Below are positions 23,822-32,263 of a stretch of 64,000 bases of DNA, in pieces (position 1 is the stretch's first letter; each line of letters begins with the position of its first letter). The stretch is from Bin87 sp965232895 (GTDB taxonomy: Bacteria; Chloroflexota; Dehalococcoidia; Lucifugimonadales; UBA3495): positions 434,001-498,000 of the forward strand of contig OZ247430.1 of the NCBI GenBank assembly GCA_965232895.1, read 5' to 3'. Below the pieces are notes generated by a model, which saw nothing but the letters and a program-made list of their open reading frames with translations, searched no databases and was not told the DNA's origin. The translations under genes were made by a program, and so were the position numbers.

Positions 23822-25000
23822 CTAGCCTCGCGGGGCGGGAATGGTCCAGTTTTCGAGGCGTTGGCAACCGGTCTCGACCCGCTCGTCCGGCGTCGTCAGG
23901 GAGAGGCGGATGTAGCCTTCGCCGTATTGACCGTAGGAGGAGCCGGGGGTGACCACGATGTCGATATCTTCCAGCAGGCGGGCCGCGAAGTCGGCGGAGG
24001 TGAAACCTTCCGGCACGGGCGCCCAGATGTAGAGGCTGGCACGGGGCGTCTCCACGTCCAATCCCATCCGACTCAGGGCCTGGAGCACGCGGTCCCGGCG
24101 CCACTGGTAGGTGGTGATGTTGTCATCAATGCAGTCCTGCGGCCCGGTGAGCGCCTCCATGGACATTTCCTGTATGGCCTGCGGTACGCCGGAGTCGAGG
24201 TTGGCCTTGATCTGGAAGAGGGCCCGGATCATGTCGGCATTGCCCACAGCCATGCCCATACGCCAGCCCGTCATGTTGTAGGTCTTGGAGAGGGAATGGA
24301 ATTCCAGACCCATCTCTTTGGCGCCTTCAAGCTGCATCATGCTGCCGGCGCGGTATCCATCGTAACCGACCTCGGAATAGGCGGCGTCGTGGAGCATGGC
24401 GATGTCGTGATCGCGGCAATAGCGCAGGGCGGATTCGAGATCCTCCTGGGACGCCACCGCGCTGGTGGGGTTGTTCGGGTAATTGAGCCACATGACCTTT
24501 GCCTGACGCGCCACATCCTCCGGGATCGCGTCAAGCTCGGGCAGCCAGCCGTTGCGCTGGTACAGGGGCATGACGTAGCTCTCGGCGCCGGCGAACATGG
24601 TGCCCACCGCGTAGACCGGATACGCCGGGTCCGGCACCAGCGCTATGTCGCCGGGATCCAGAAACGCAAAGGCCGCGTGTCCGATGCCTTCTTTCGCGCC
24701 GATGAGGGGCAGCACCTCAGTGTCGGGGTTGAGATCGACGTCGAAGCGCTGCTTGTACCAATGAGCGACGGCGCGCCGCATCTCGGGCAGGCCGTCGGTT
24801 TCGGGATACCGGTGGTTCGGCGGATCCTGGGAGGCGGTGAGCAGGCGGTCAACGATGGTCTGCGGTGTGGGGATATCAGGATCACCAATGCCAAAGGTAA
24901 CCACGTCGGCGCCGGCAGCGCGCTTCTCCGCGATGATTCGGGAGATCTCCACGAAGGGATACGGGGCAAGTTTACCGAGGCGTTGCGAGAGGTTTGGCAT
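23822..25000 (-). CDS. dapL: LL-diaminopimelate aminotransferase-type class I aminotransferase
   Basis: A 392-residue PLP enzyme. FGIGDPDIPTP near the N-terminus, LIGAKEGIGHAAFAFLDPGD, LNYPNNPTSA, HDAAYSEVGYDG and the Schiff-base Lys in SLSKTYNMTGWR match LL-diaminopimelate aminotransferases of the Chloroflexota/Chlorobi type. The enzyme makes LL-diaminopimelate directly from tetrahydrodipicolinate; dapF, the next enzyme, is three genes upstream in the same operon, which supports the call. Start ATG 25000, with an AGGAGTT site, one base after the upstream stop codon. Other aminotransferase activities cannot be excluded from sequence alone. Confidence 0.88.
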   Translation of the reverse strand: MPNLSQRLGKLAPYPFVEISRIIAEKRAAGADVVTFGIGDPDIPTPQTIVDRLLTASQDPPNHRYPETDGLPEMRRAVAHWYKQRFDVDLNPDTEVLPLIGAKEGIGHAAFAFLDPGDIALVPDPAYPVYAVGTMFAGAESYVMPLYQRNGWLPELDAIPEDVARQAKVMWLNYPNNPTSAVASQEDLESALRYCRDHDIAMLHDAAYSEVGYDGYRAGSMMQLEGAKEMGLEFHSLSKTYNMTGWRMGMAVGNADMIRALFQIKANLDSGVPQAIQEMSMEALTGPQDCIDDNITTYQWRRDRVLQALSRMGLDVETPRASLYIWAPVPEGFTSADFAARLLEDIDIVVTPGSSYGQYGEGYIRLSLTTPDERVETGCQRLENWTIPAPRG

Positions 25001-25001
25001 T

Positions 25002-26105
25002 TTAACTCCTAGACGGCTGGGGACCGGGATAGGTCTCACCTTTGGTTATGGTGAGGAAATTGTACTCATCAATTAATTTGGCCAAAGTGTAGGACGGGGT
25101 GACGTCCAATGTTGCCGACAGGTGAGCGGCCGGATCGTCAATTTCGTGCAGTTCAATGGCGTCTTTACAGATGGCTTCTGCCGCCTGAGCCATATCGATG
25201 ACGAAGCGAGCATAGCGGTCGCCTGCGCCGGGAGTATACTGATGCGTTCCAGGGAAATAGGCTTGCTGAATGCTTTTGTCCCAGGGTAGGAACAACTCGG
25301 GATTCACAACGGCAAGCACCTTCGACGCGACAGTGGCACTTACTCCTTTGTCGGCCATAAGGCGGTCAATGGCTCGCGTCACCAGTGTCACATCCCAATC
25401 GTCAAGTTTTTCGCTATTATGCGCTCCAGTTGCCAGATGTCGCAGGGTTTTGATGGCGTCGGGCACGGATTCCAGCAGTAACGGCGCAGTATCTTTGTAA
25501 GAGCGCCTGCTGTCCCAGCGGTTGAGGAACTCCAGTAGGCGATTGATGTCGGAAGCGGAGCAACGGCGTATCAGGGACTCACGGAACTCGGGAGTATTCA
25601 CCTTGCGGTAGGCTCTGTTGTATCTGGGCCCGTCCTTATGTTGGTTGTACGCCTTCGCCGCCCAGTGGATCTGAGTGTAGGTAGTGGGCGGTTCAGGGAT
25701 TTCGTACCGTTGGTGACTGGCGATACGGGTAACCGGCTTTTTGATTAGCGGGACAGGCCAACGCCTCTTCTGGTAAAAGTCGGCGAGGATAACTTCGTAG
25801 TCAGGGAAGTCAATTACGATTTTGAGACGCGCGCCCATGGCGGTAACGTAAGAACGTAGTTGCGACACCGTGGGGTCGTCGCATTCTTCAAAAGCCAGCA
25901 CGCCGGCCTCATCAGTTTGCAACGCTGCCTCGAGTTCGGACATCGGGATATCTTCCAACTCTCTGAGCATCTGCATCGGCACCACGGCACAAGCTTCGTC
26001 CGGGGGCAGAGTGGCGTCAATCTCGGCCTCTGCTTCCGAGATGCGTTGCCGTCTTTCGGGGGATAAATCCCGATTCAGTTCGCTCCAATTGTGACGACCG
26101 CTCAT
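25002..26105 (-). CDS. higA: HigA-like antitoxin with large C-terminal extension domain
   Basis: A 367-residue protein. Residues 15-105 resemble XRE-type HigA antitoxins paired with Gp49/HigB toxins: RRQRISEAEAEID, a weak helix-turn-helix with PTVSQLRSYVTAMGARLKIV, and FPDYEV. Ordinary antitoxins of this kind end there at about 100 residues. Residues 141-356 form an extra domain homologous to the protein encoded by 26469-27149; shared pieces are RAIDRL, ATVASKVLAVVNPELFLPW, IQQAYFP and LAKLIDEYNF. Its ATG overlaps the toxin TGA by one base (TGATG), with AAGGA upstream. Antitoxin role is inferred from order and the N-terminal part. Confidence 0.7.
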   Translation of the reverse strand: MSGRHNWSELNRDLSPERRQRISEAEAEIDATLPPDEACAVVPMQMLRELEDIPMSELEAALQTDEAGVLAFEECDDPTVSQLRSYVTAMGARLKIVIDFPDYEVILADFYQKRRWPVPLIKKPVTRIASHQRYEIPEPPTTYTQIHWAAKAYNQHKDGPRYNRAYRKVNTPEFRESLIRRCSASDINRLLEFLNRWDSRRSYKDTAPLLLESVPDAIKTLRHLATGAHNSEKLDDWDVTLVTRAIDRLMADKGVSATVASKVLAVVNPELFLPWDKSIQQAYFPGTHQYTPGAGDRYARFVIDMAQAAEAICKDAIELHEIDDPAAHLSATLDVTPSYTLAKLIDEYNFLTITKGETYPGPQPSRS

Positions 26106-26461
26106 CAGACTAATCCTTCTCTTTCCAAACGAGCGATGTGTGCGTCGTAGAGGTCAAGGGCTATGGGTCCATAGCGCTTGTAAAAATCCCTATCTCCGGT
26201 TTTGTCGCCGCCAATCAGGACAATGGCCGTTTCCCGCGGGTCAAAAGCGTAGAAAACGCGCAATGGGCGATGGCTAATTTGACCCCTCAATTCGTACAAC
26301 TGATGGCGTAGGCCATTAAGTGGCTTGGAATGCGGCGCACTTAAACTGCGTCCATAGAACGCAAGTCTGTTGACTTTGCCGCGCACAACGTCCTGCTCTT
26401 GTTCAATGAGAGTATTCCACCATTGGTTGAACTCGTCCGTGAATGCAACCTCCCAAGCCAT
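26105..26461 (-). CDS. higB: HigB-like toxin (Gp49 family, RelE/ParE fold)
   Basis: A 118-residue protein of the phage-derived Gp49-like/HigB family. It reads WEVAFTDEFNQWWNTL at the N-terminus, LYELRGQISHRPLRVFYAFDP in the core strands, and the family hallmark IVLIGGDKTGDRDFYKRY near the C-terminus. These toxins are usually ribosome-dependent mRNA interferases. Start ATG 26461 is chosen, 7 bases after the upstream stop; an upstream in-frame start at 26488 would overlap the previous gene. The toxin-before-antitoxin order and one-base overlap are as in higBA loci. Confidence 0.85.
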   Translation of the reverse strand: MAWEVAFTDEFNQWWNTLIEQEQDVVRGKVNRLAFYGRSLSAPHSKPLNGLRHQLYELRGQISHRPLRVFYAFDPRETAIVLIGGDKTGDRDFYKRYGPIALDLYDAHIARLEREGLV

Positions 26462-26468
26462 CGCGCGC

Positions 26469-27149
26469 TTACACTGCCGCCGCCACACCTTCCTGGAAAA
26501 CCATTTCGCGCTCCAGCGTCACCCAGTTGTATTCGTCGACGAACTTGGCGAGGCTGAAGGGCGGGTCGATGCCGAGCTGGGCAGACAACGCGCCCGCCGG
26601 ATCTTCCATGCCGTGCTGGCCGCGCGCGTCGGCGACAATGGCCAGGGCGGCCATGCGCATGACGGTAAGGAACTGCGAGTACGTCGCGCCGTTGGGACGG
26701 TCCTGCGGGAAATACGCTTTCCGGATGCCTTCACCCCAGGACACAAACAACTGGGGATTAATGACGGTAAGGAGGACAGACGCCCCGGTCGGCCCAATGC
26801 CGTTGGCCTCGGTCAGGCGGTCGAAGGCGCGCTCCACGACATCCAGGGTCGAGCAACGCAGGTCGTCGAATTCCAGGGCGGAGACTGCCATGGGCTCAAG
26901 CAACCGCGCCGCGTCGGTCAACGCGGCGGCGATGCCGCCAGACTTGTGCTGGGGAATGCGGCACCCCCACTGGTTCACGTAGGCCACCAGGGTGGCCCAG
27001 TCAGCATCTTCCCGACCGGCCAGGATGGGCTCACGAAACGAGGACGCTCGGGCGGCGAGGCACGTCGCGTCTTCTGAGAGGCTGCGGAATACCTGGGCGG
27101 ACCAGCTAATCTGATCCAAAGTGGTGGGGCCGGTTACGTAATTGCTCAT
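26469..27149 (-). CDS. Stand-alone homologue of the HigA extension domain
   Basis: A 226-residue protein with no recognised name. It aligns over its whole length with residues 141-356 of the HigA-like protein two genes downstream: ISWSAQVFRS with IHWAAKAYNQ, FREPILAG with FRESLIRR, GIGPTGASVLLTVINPQLFVSW with GVSATVASKVLAVVNPELFLPW, and SLAKFVDEYNWVTLE with TLAKLIDEYNFLTIT. The central G-[IV]-x-x-T-x-AS segment looks like a helix-hairpin-helix. The ATG at 27149 overlaps the dapF stop (ATGA). Context suggests a third component of the toxin-antitoxin module; no biochemical role can be stated. Confidence 0.7.
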   Translation of the reverse strand: MSNYVTGPTTLDQISWSAQVFRSLSEDATCLAARASSFREPILAGREDADWATLVAYVNQWGCRIPQHKSGGIAAALTDAARLLEPMAVSALEFDDLRCSTLDVVERAFDRLTEANGIGPTGASVLLTVINPQLFVSWGEGIRKAYFPQDRPNGATYSQFLTVMRMAALAIVADARGQHGMEDPAGALSAQLGIDPPFSLAKFVDEYNWVTLEREMVFQEGVAAAV

Positions 27150-28003
27150 TCTGTCCACACTCCGCTGAAAACTTCGGCCGCAGGGCCTTCCAGATAAACT
27201 TCTCCGGCGCCGTTCCACTCGATATTGAGGGTGCCTCCGGGCAGGTTGACCGCCACCCGGTCGCCGGTATGACCCAGAAGCCGGGAGGCAACGCCGATGG
27301 CGCAGGCTCCGGTCCCACAGGCCATGGTTTCGCCGGAACCGCGCTCCCAGATCCTGGCGTCCAGGTTGCCGTCGTCCCGGATATTGACGATTTCGAAATT
27401 TACCCGATCGGGAAAGATGGGGTGACGCTCGACCAGGGGGCCGATGTTATGCAAGGGAAATTCCTCGATGGGCTGGTCGATGAAAGTCACCGCATGGGGG
27501 TTGCCCATGGACACGAAGGTAAGAGCCAGCCGGAAATCGCCCGGGTGGATGGCGTAGTTGATGATGGGGCCGTCCTGACCGGCGATGGCGGGATCAATGT
27601 CGACGGGGATTTCCGAAGGGGCCAGCCGCGGCGGGCCCATGCTCACGCGCGCGGAGTCCACGGCGGCCCCGGCGTAATGGGGCACGATGGTGCGAACGCC
27701 GGCGAGCGTGTCGACGGTGACCTCCCGGGACGAATTGGGCACGATGCCGCGTTCGATGGCGTACTTGGCGAAGCACCGAATACCGTTGCCGCACATGGCG
27801 CCCTCGGAGCCGTCCGAGTTGAACATACGCATTTTCAGATCTGCGGCGTCGGAATCCATCACGAGGATCAACCCGTCGCCGCCAACTCCGAAGTGACGAT
27901 CGCTGATGGCGCGCGACAGACTGTGCCAATCCCGTTCAGGCATCGCACGGGCGTCGACATACACGTAATCGTTGCCAGCGCCGTGCATTTTGGTGAATTC
28001 CAT
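27146..28003 (-). CDS. dapF: Diaminopimelate epimerase
   Basis: A 285-residue enzyme converting LL- to meso-diaminopimelate for lysine and peptidoglycan. TKMHGAGNDYVYVD opens the protein; the two catalytic Cys are in AMCGNGIRCFAKY and MACGTGACAIG, and GGDGLILV and SMGNPHAVTF are family stretches. Start ATG 28003 has AGGAG 8 bases upstream, so the longer frame to 28057 is not used. A candidate promoter lies inside the 3' end of miaA. Its stop overlaps the start of the stand-alone domain gene by 4 bases, so the toxin-antitoxin cassette is translationally coupled to it. Confidence 0.96.
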   Translation of the reverse strand: MEFTKMHGAGNDYVYVDARAMPERDWHSLSRAISDRHFGVGGDGLILVMDSDAADLKMRMFNSDGSEGAMCGNGIRCFAKYAIERGIVPNSSREVTVDTLAGVRTIVPHYAGAAVDSARVSMGPPRLAPSEIPVDIDPAIAGQDGPIINYAIHPGDFRLALTFVSMGNPHAVTFIDQPIEEFPLHNIGPLVERHPIFPDRVNFEIVNIRDDGNLDARIWERGSGETMACGTGACAIGVASRLLGHTGDRVAVNLPGGTLNIEWNGAGEVYLEGPAAEVFSGVWTE

Positions 28004-28037
28004 CGTCGCGACTCCTGCGCCGAAACCGGCCTTTTCG

Positions 28038-28994
28038 TCAAGCGCCAATTGTATCACAAGGGGTCGATGATTCCAGGAAACGCCGGACGAGAGCGGCGCC
28101 TTCGGCGACCGGCAGACTGTGGGTGGCGTCCAGCCAGTCGATGCGCTGGTCTCCGCGTTTGAACCAGGTGTACTGCCGGCGGACCAGGCGGTGGGTCCGG
28201 GTCTTGGCGCGAGCGACCGCTTCGTCCAGCGTCATCTCGCCGGCCAGATGCATGCCCAGCTCGGTGTAACCGACCCCAGACAAGGCGCCGCTACCCAGCG
28301 TATAGCCGTCCGCCCGGAGGCGACGGGCCTCCTCCAGCAGGCCGTCGGACATCATGGAGTCGAAACGGGCGTCGATGCGATCGTACAGGGCAGCGCGATC
28401 TGCGGTGAGACCGAGAACGAGGGAACGGTACGGCAGCTCGGCGCTCTTTCCGGTGGCTTCAACCGGACGCCCGACTTTCCGCAGTATCTCCAGGGCGCGG
28501 ATGACGCGCCGCGGATTGTTGGGATCTATTGACCTCGCCCGGTCCGGGTCCAGTTCCCGCAGCTCCTGCCACAGGGGAGATGGGCCCTCGGCGGCCAGAC
28601 GACGCTCCAGCCGGGTGCGCAGTTCCGGATCGGGCGGCACCTGCGGGACGGCCCAACCTTCGAGAAGCGCCCAGACGTACTGCCCGGTGCCGCCACACAA
28701 TATGGGCAACGCGCCCCGGGCCGAAACGGACTCGATACATTCCCGCGCCAGCGGCAGGTACTCGCCGAGGCTGATGGGCGCATCGGGCGCACGGATGTCG
28801 ATCAGGTGGTGACGGGCGCTATTCCGCTCGTCCGCAGTGGGTTTGGCGGTCCCGATGTCCATGCCGGTATAGACCTGCCGGCTATCGGCGTTAACGATCT
28901 CGCCATCAAAGCGCTGCGCAAGGGCGATTGCGAGGGCAGTCTTGCCCGCAGCGGTGGGCCCGACGACGGCGATAAGTATGGGCGGGGCCGACAT
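28038..28994 (-). CDS. miaA: tRNA dimethylallyltransferase
   Basis: A 318-residue enzyme that prenylates A37 of tRNAs reading UNN codons. The P-loop GPTAAGKTALAIALA, DSRQVYTGMDIGTAKP, HHLIDIRAPD, GGTGQYVWALLEG, NPRRVIRALEI and the C-terminal RTHRLVRRQYTWFKR are all MiaA stretches. Start ATG 28994 is preferred; TTG 29009 is in frame. It lies between tpiA and dapF with short gaps (27 and 34 bases). Confidence 0.96.
   Translation of the reverse strand: MSAPPILIAVVGPTAAGKTALAIALAQRFDGEIVNADSRQVYTGMDIGTAKPTADERNSARHHLIDIRAPDAPISLGEYLPLARECIESVSARGALPILCGGTGQYVWALLEGWAVPQVPPDPELRTRLERRLAAEGPSPLWQELRELDPDRARSIDPNNPRRVIRALEILRKVGRPVEATGKSAELPYRSLVLGLTADRAALYDRIDARFDSMMSDGLLEEARRLRADGYTLGSGALSGVGYTELGMHLAGEMTLDEAVARAKTRTHRLVRRQYTWFKRGDQRIDWLDATHSLPVAEGAALVRRFLESSTPCDTIGA
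28048..28056 (-). promoter_or_regulatory. Extended -10 before dapF, inside miaA
   Basis: The minus strand reads TGATACAAT about 45 bases upstream of the dapF start, within the last codons of miaA. It could give the dapF/toxin-antitoxin/dapL block its own transcript. The -35 is weak. Confidence 0.4.
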
Positions 28995-29021
28995 GAAGCG
29001 GCCGGTCAACGGCTATCGGTA

Positions 29022-29789
29022 TCAGTTGGAGAAGGCAGCGGCGACTTCCAGGAAGGCGCTGGCGTCCAGGCTGGCTCCACCGACGAGAGCGCCGTTAACG
29101 CTGGGTACGGCGGCGAAGTCGCCGGCGTTCGCCGGGTTCACGCTGCCGCCATACAGCAACTGGATTGTTGAAGCGGCGTCAGCGCCCAGCACGGCGGCGA
29201 TGGTGGGGGCGATGGCGCCTCCCATTATCTGGTCCGCTATTTCCGGAGTTGCAGCGCGACCCGTGCCGATGGCCCACACCGGCTCGTATGCTACGGCCAG
29301 GGCGCCGGTGACGGACTCCGGCTCAAGGTCTGCAAGCGCGGCGACGACCTGTCTCCGGATGACCTCCGCAGCTCGACCCGACTCGCGCTCGTCAAGGGTT
29401 TCGCCGACGCAGACGATGGGCCGCAATCCGTGCTGCAGGGCGGCAGCGGTCTTGCGACCGACGGACTCGTCGGTCTCACCGAAGAACTGGCGACGCTCGG
29501 AGTGACCGATAATCACGTAGTTGCAAAGGCCGACCAGCATGGTCGGCGCGATCTCGCCGGTGAATGCGCCGCTATCATCGGCGTGCATGTTCTGAGCGGC
29601 CACGGCGACGCCGCTGCCGGCCACCGCATCTCGAACCGCCGCCAGCGACACGAAGGGCGGCGCGACAATGATTTGGGCGCCGGACAATGCCGACGCGCCG
29701 GCGGCCACCGCGGAGGCCAGATGGACACCGGAGGCCATATCCGTGTTCATCTTCCAGTTGCCGGCGACGATGTTGGTGGGAGAGGCCAT
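29022..29789 (-). CDS. tpiA: Triosephosphate isomerase
   Basis: A 255-residue TIM barrel interconverting dihydroxyacetone phosphate and glyceraldehyde 3-phosphate. Catalytic residues are visible: Lys in AGNWKMN, His in VIIGHSERR, Glu in AVAYEPVWAIGTGRAA. The phosphate-binding LLYGGSVNP is intact. Start ATG 29789 with AGGGAAC upstream. It forms a block with apgM and pgk, giving three lower-glycolysis enzymes in a row. Confidence 0.97.
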   Translation of the reverse strand: MASPTNIVAGNWKMNTDMASGVHLASAVAAGASALSGAQIIVAPPFVSLAAVRDAVAGSGVAVAAQNMHADDSGAFTGEIAPTMLVGLCNYVIIGHSERRQFFGETDESVGRKTAAALQHGLRPIVCVGETLDERESGRAAEVIRRQVVAALADLEPESVTGALAVAYEPVWAIGTGRAATPEIADQIMGGAIAPTIAAVLGADAASTIQLLYGGSVNPANAGDFAAVPSVNGALVGGASLDASAFLEVAAAFSN

Positions 29790-29816
29790 AATAGTTCCCT
29801 GTGGGCGCTACGCCGG

Positions 29817-31022
29817 CTACGGACCGTATTTGCCGAGTTTGCCGGAGTGAGACAGCGCGAGGAGCATGATGGTTTCCGCCGGGATGCGGCCGATGGATCC
29901 GTGGGCGCAGGCGCGCTCGTTGAATCCTTCGACGCCTTCCCCGAGGGTCAGCCGTGAATTCAGCATGAAGGGCACCGGATGCCAGCTGTGCGATGCCATG
30001 ATGGCGGGGGTGGAGTGGTCGCCGGCGACCATCAGCACGTCGGGTTCCAGGTCGAGGATGCGCGGGATGTGCTTGTCCAGCTCCTCGAGGCACTTCACCT
30101 TGCCGTCGAAATCACCGTCCTCGCCGGCGGCGTCGGCGGGCTTGTAGTGGATGAAGAAAAAGTCGTGATCGTTCCAATTGGCGTGCAGGGTCTCCACCTC
30201 GTCCCCGAAGGTCATGCCGGTGGGAATGATCCGCATGTTGGCGACGGAGGCGATGCCCCGGTACATCGGGTAGGCGGCGATGGCGGCCGGGTTCAGATGA
30301 TAGACCTGTCCAAAATCCGGCAGATTGGGCAGTTGCGCCCACCCGCGCAGCAGCACCATGTTGGCCGGTTCTTCCTCCGACAGGACGCGTCCGGCCTGGG
30401 ACACGAACTCCTGTACGACGTCGGCGGTGCGCTCTCCCTGGGGATCCAGGGCGCGAGCCATCCGCGGGGGCAGGCCTTCACGCTGGGGATCAGTCTCTTC
30501 CACTGCCTCGGACAGACCCTCGCCACGCAGGCGCAGCACAAACCGGTAGTCCTGTACCGGCAGCACGTCCACCTGTACCCCGGGGATCTCTATTTCATCC
30601 AGGCGCTGGCACAAAGGGGCGCTCAATTCAGTGCGGATGCGGCCGGCGCGGCGGTCGGTGAGCAGGCCTTCATCATCCACGGTGCAGAAATTACCGCGTG
30701 CGGCCACGTCACCGGGCAGCAGTTCGACTCCGATGCCGAGAGCTTCCAACGCGCCTCGGCCAATCAGGTACTTCAACGGGTTGTAACCGAAAAGAGCCAG
30801 GTGACCGGGCCCACTGCCGGGAGCAACGCCCACCTCAACCGGAGTGGTCAGTCCGCAAGCGCTGCGCTGGGCCAACGCGTCCAGGTTTGGCGTGTGGGCG
30901 GTCTCCAGCTCCGACTTTCGGGTATCGGGGTGGGGCAATCCGCCCAAACCGTCGGCCACCAGGAGGACAATCTTGGACGGGGTGCTGGCGATACTGTCGT
31001 GGATCTGTTCCAGATCAATCAT
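29817..31022 (-). CDS. apgM: Archaeal-type cofactor-independent phosphoglycerate mutase
   Basis: A 401-residue enzyme of the ApgM branch (alkaline-phosphatase superfamily), which interconverts 2- and 3-phosphoglycerate without 2,3-bisphosphoglycerate. The N-terminal metal site is VLLVADGLGGLP, the nucleophile Ser is in GVAPGSGPGHLALFGYNP, and the C-terminal metal residues are in LMVAGDHSTPAIMASHSWHPVPFML. ApgM is usual in archaea and found in Chloroflexota and a few other bacteria. Start ATG 31022 has GGAG 8 bases upstream. It lies between pgk and tpiA. Confidence 0.95.
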   Translation of the reverse strand: MIDLEQIHDSIASTPSKIVLLVADGLGGLPHPDTRKSELETAHTPNLDALAQRSACGLTTPVEVGVAPGSGPGHLALFGYNPLKYLIGRGALEALGIGVELLPGDVAARGNFCTVDDEGLLTDRRAGRIRTELSAPLCQRLDEIEIPGVQVDVLPVQDYRFVLRLRGEGLSEAVEETDPQREGLPPRMARALDPQGERTADVVQEFVSQAGRVLSEEEPANMVLLRGWAQLPNLPDFGQVYHLNPAAIAAYPMYRGIASVANMRIIPTGMTFGDEVETLHANWNDHDFFFIHYKPADAAGEDGDFDGKVKCLEELDKHIPRILDLEPDVLMVAGDHSTPAIMASHSWHPVPFMLNSRLTLGEGVEGFNERACAHGSIGRIPAETIMLLALSHSGKLGKYGP

Positions 31023-31047
31023 GCTTAGCTCCGGTAGCCGCGAGGTG

Positions 31048-32244
31048 TCAGGCGTCGGGGATGGCGTCAATCCCGGGAAGCGCTCGGCCTTCGAGAAACT
31101 CCAGGGAAGCGCCGCCGCCGGTGGATACATGGGTCATGCTGTCCATGAGCCCCAGGGATTCAACAGCTTCCGCGGTGGACCCGCCGCCCACCACAGTGGT
31201 TGCGCCGCGCAAACCCGCGATGCCGTTGGCCACCTGCCGGGTGCCGGCGCTGAATTGTTCCATTTCAAACACGCCCATAGGTCCGTTCCACAGGATGGTC
31301 CTGCAGTCGGCCAGGGACGCGGCGTATGTCGCGGCAGCGGTTTGGCCAATGTCCATGATGTACCAGCCTTCGGGTACGCCATCGACGGGCACGGTGTCCA
31401 CCGCGCCGGGTTCGGGATCAAACTCGTTGGCGACTACCAAGTCCGCCGGCAGATGCACGGCAACGCCGGCGGCGTCGGCTCGTTCCATCACTTCGCGGGC
31501 AAAATCCAACCGGTCGGTTTCGACGGACGACGCGCCGACGGGTTTGCCCTGGGCGGCCAGGAAAGTCACGGCCATGCCGCCGCCGATAAACAGGTGGTCC
31601 AACCGAGTCAACATGTTTTCAAGGATGAGGATTTTGTCGCTGACCTTGGCGCCGCCCATGAGCGCCCCCAGCGGGCGAACCGGGTTTTCCAGGGCCACGC
31701 CCAGGGACTCGACCTCGCGCTGGGTCAGCAGACCCATGGCGGTTGGGAGATGCCTGGGAACTCCCACCGTGGAGGCGTGGGCGCGGTGGGCCACGGCGAA
31801 AGCGTCCATCACGAAGCAGTCGGCCAGACCGGCCAGCTGGGCGGAAAATCCTGCATCATTGCTTTCTTCGCCGCCGTGAAAACGCAGGTTTTCGAGCAGG
31901 CAGATGTCTCCGGACGACATCCGGGCGACCACTCCGGCAACGGCAGGGCCAACGCAATCATCCAGAGGGGTGACCGGCCGGCCCAGCAGCGTAGCCAGCC
32001 GCTCTCCCACCGGGGCCAGGCGCAGGGTCTCATCGACCTTGCCGCCGGGCCGACCGAGGTGCGAGCACAGCACAACCTTGCACTGACGTTCGAGCAGGTA
32101 TTCGATGGTTGGCAACGTGGCACGCAAGCGATGATCGTAGTTCGCGATGAATTCCACGCCCTGCTCGATGGGCACGTTGAAGTCCACGCGAACCAGAACG
32201 GTCTTGCCGTTCACGTCCAGTTGACTGAGGGAACGCTTGGTCAT
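31048..32244 (-). CDS. pgk: Phosphoglycerate kinase
   Basis: A 398-residue glycolytic kinase. RVDFNVPIEQG, VVLCSHLGRPGGK, LLENLRFHGGEE, GGAKVSDKI and FEMEQFSAGT are all clear. The C-terminal nucleotide loop reads VVGGGSTAEAVE, where many enzymes have GGGDT; the Asp that binds Mg-nucleotide is Ser here, a variant I believe also occurs elsewhere. Start ATG 32244. It lies 25 bases upstream of apgM and 19 bases downstream of the prenyl synthase-like gene. Confidence 0.96.
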   Translation of the reverse strand: MTKRSLSQLDVNGKTVLVRVDFNVPIEQGVEFIANYDHRLRATLPTIEYLLERQCKVVLCSHLGRPGGKVDETLRLAPVGERLATLLGRPVTPLDDCVGPAVAGVVARMSSGDICLLENLRFHGGEESNDAGFSAQLAGLADCFVMDAFAVAHRAHASTVGVPRHLPTAMGLLTQREVESLGVALENPVRPLGALMGGAKVSDKILILENMLTRLDHLFIGGGMAVTFLAAQGKPVGASSVETDRLDFAREVMERADAAGVAVHLPADLVVANEFDPEPGAVDTVPVDGVPEGWYIMDIGQTAAATYAASLADCRTILWNGPMGVFEMEQFSAGTRQVANGIAGLRGATTVVGGGSTAEAVESLGLMDSMTHVSTGGGASLEFLEGRALPGIDAIPDA

Positions 32245-32263
32245 TCCTGAGTGGTCCGCAAAT

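Noticed and set aside
30844..32250. Open frame of 468 codons on the + strand opposite apgM and pgk
   Set aside because: It is antisense to two conserved glycolysis genes and lacks motifs.
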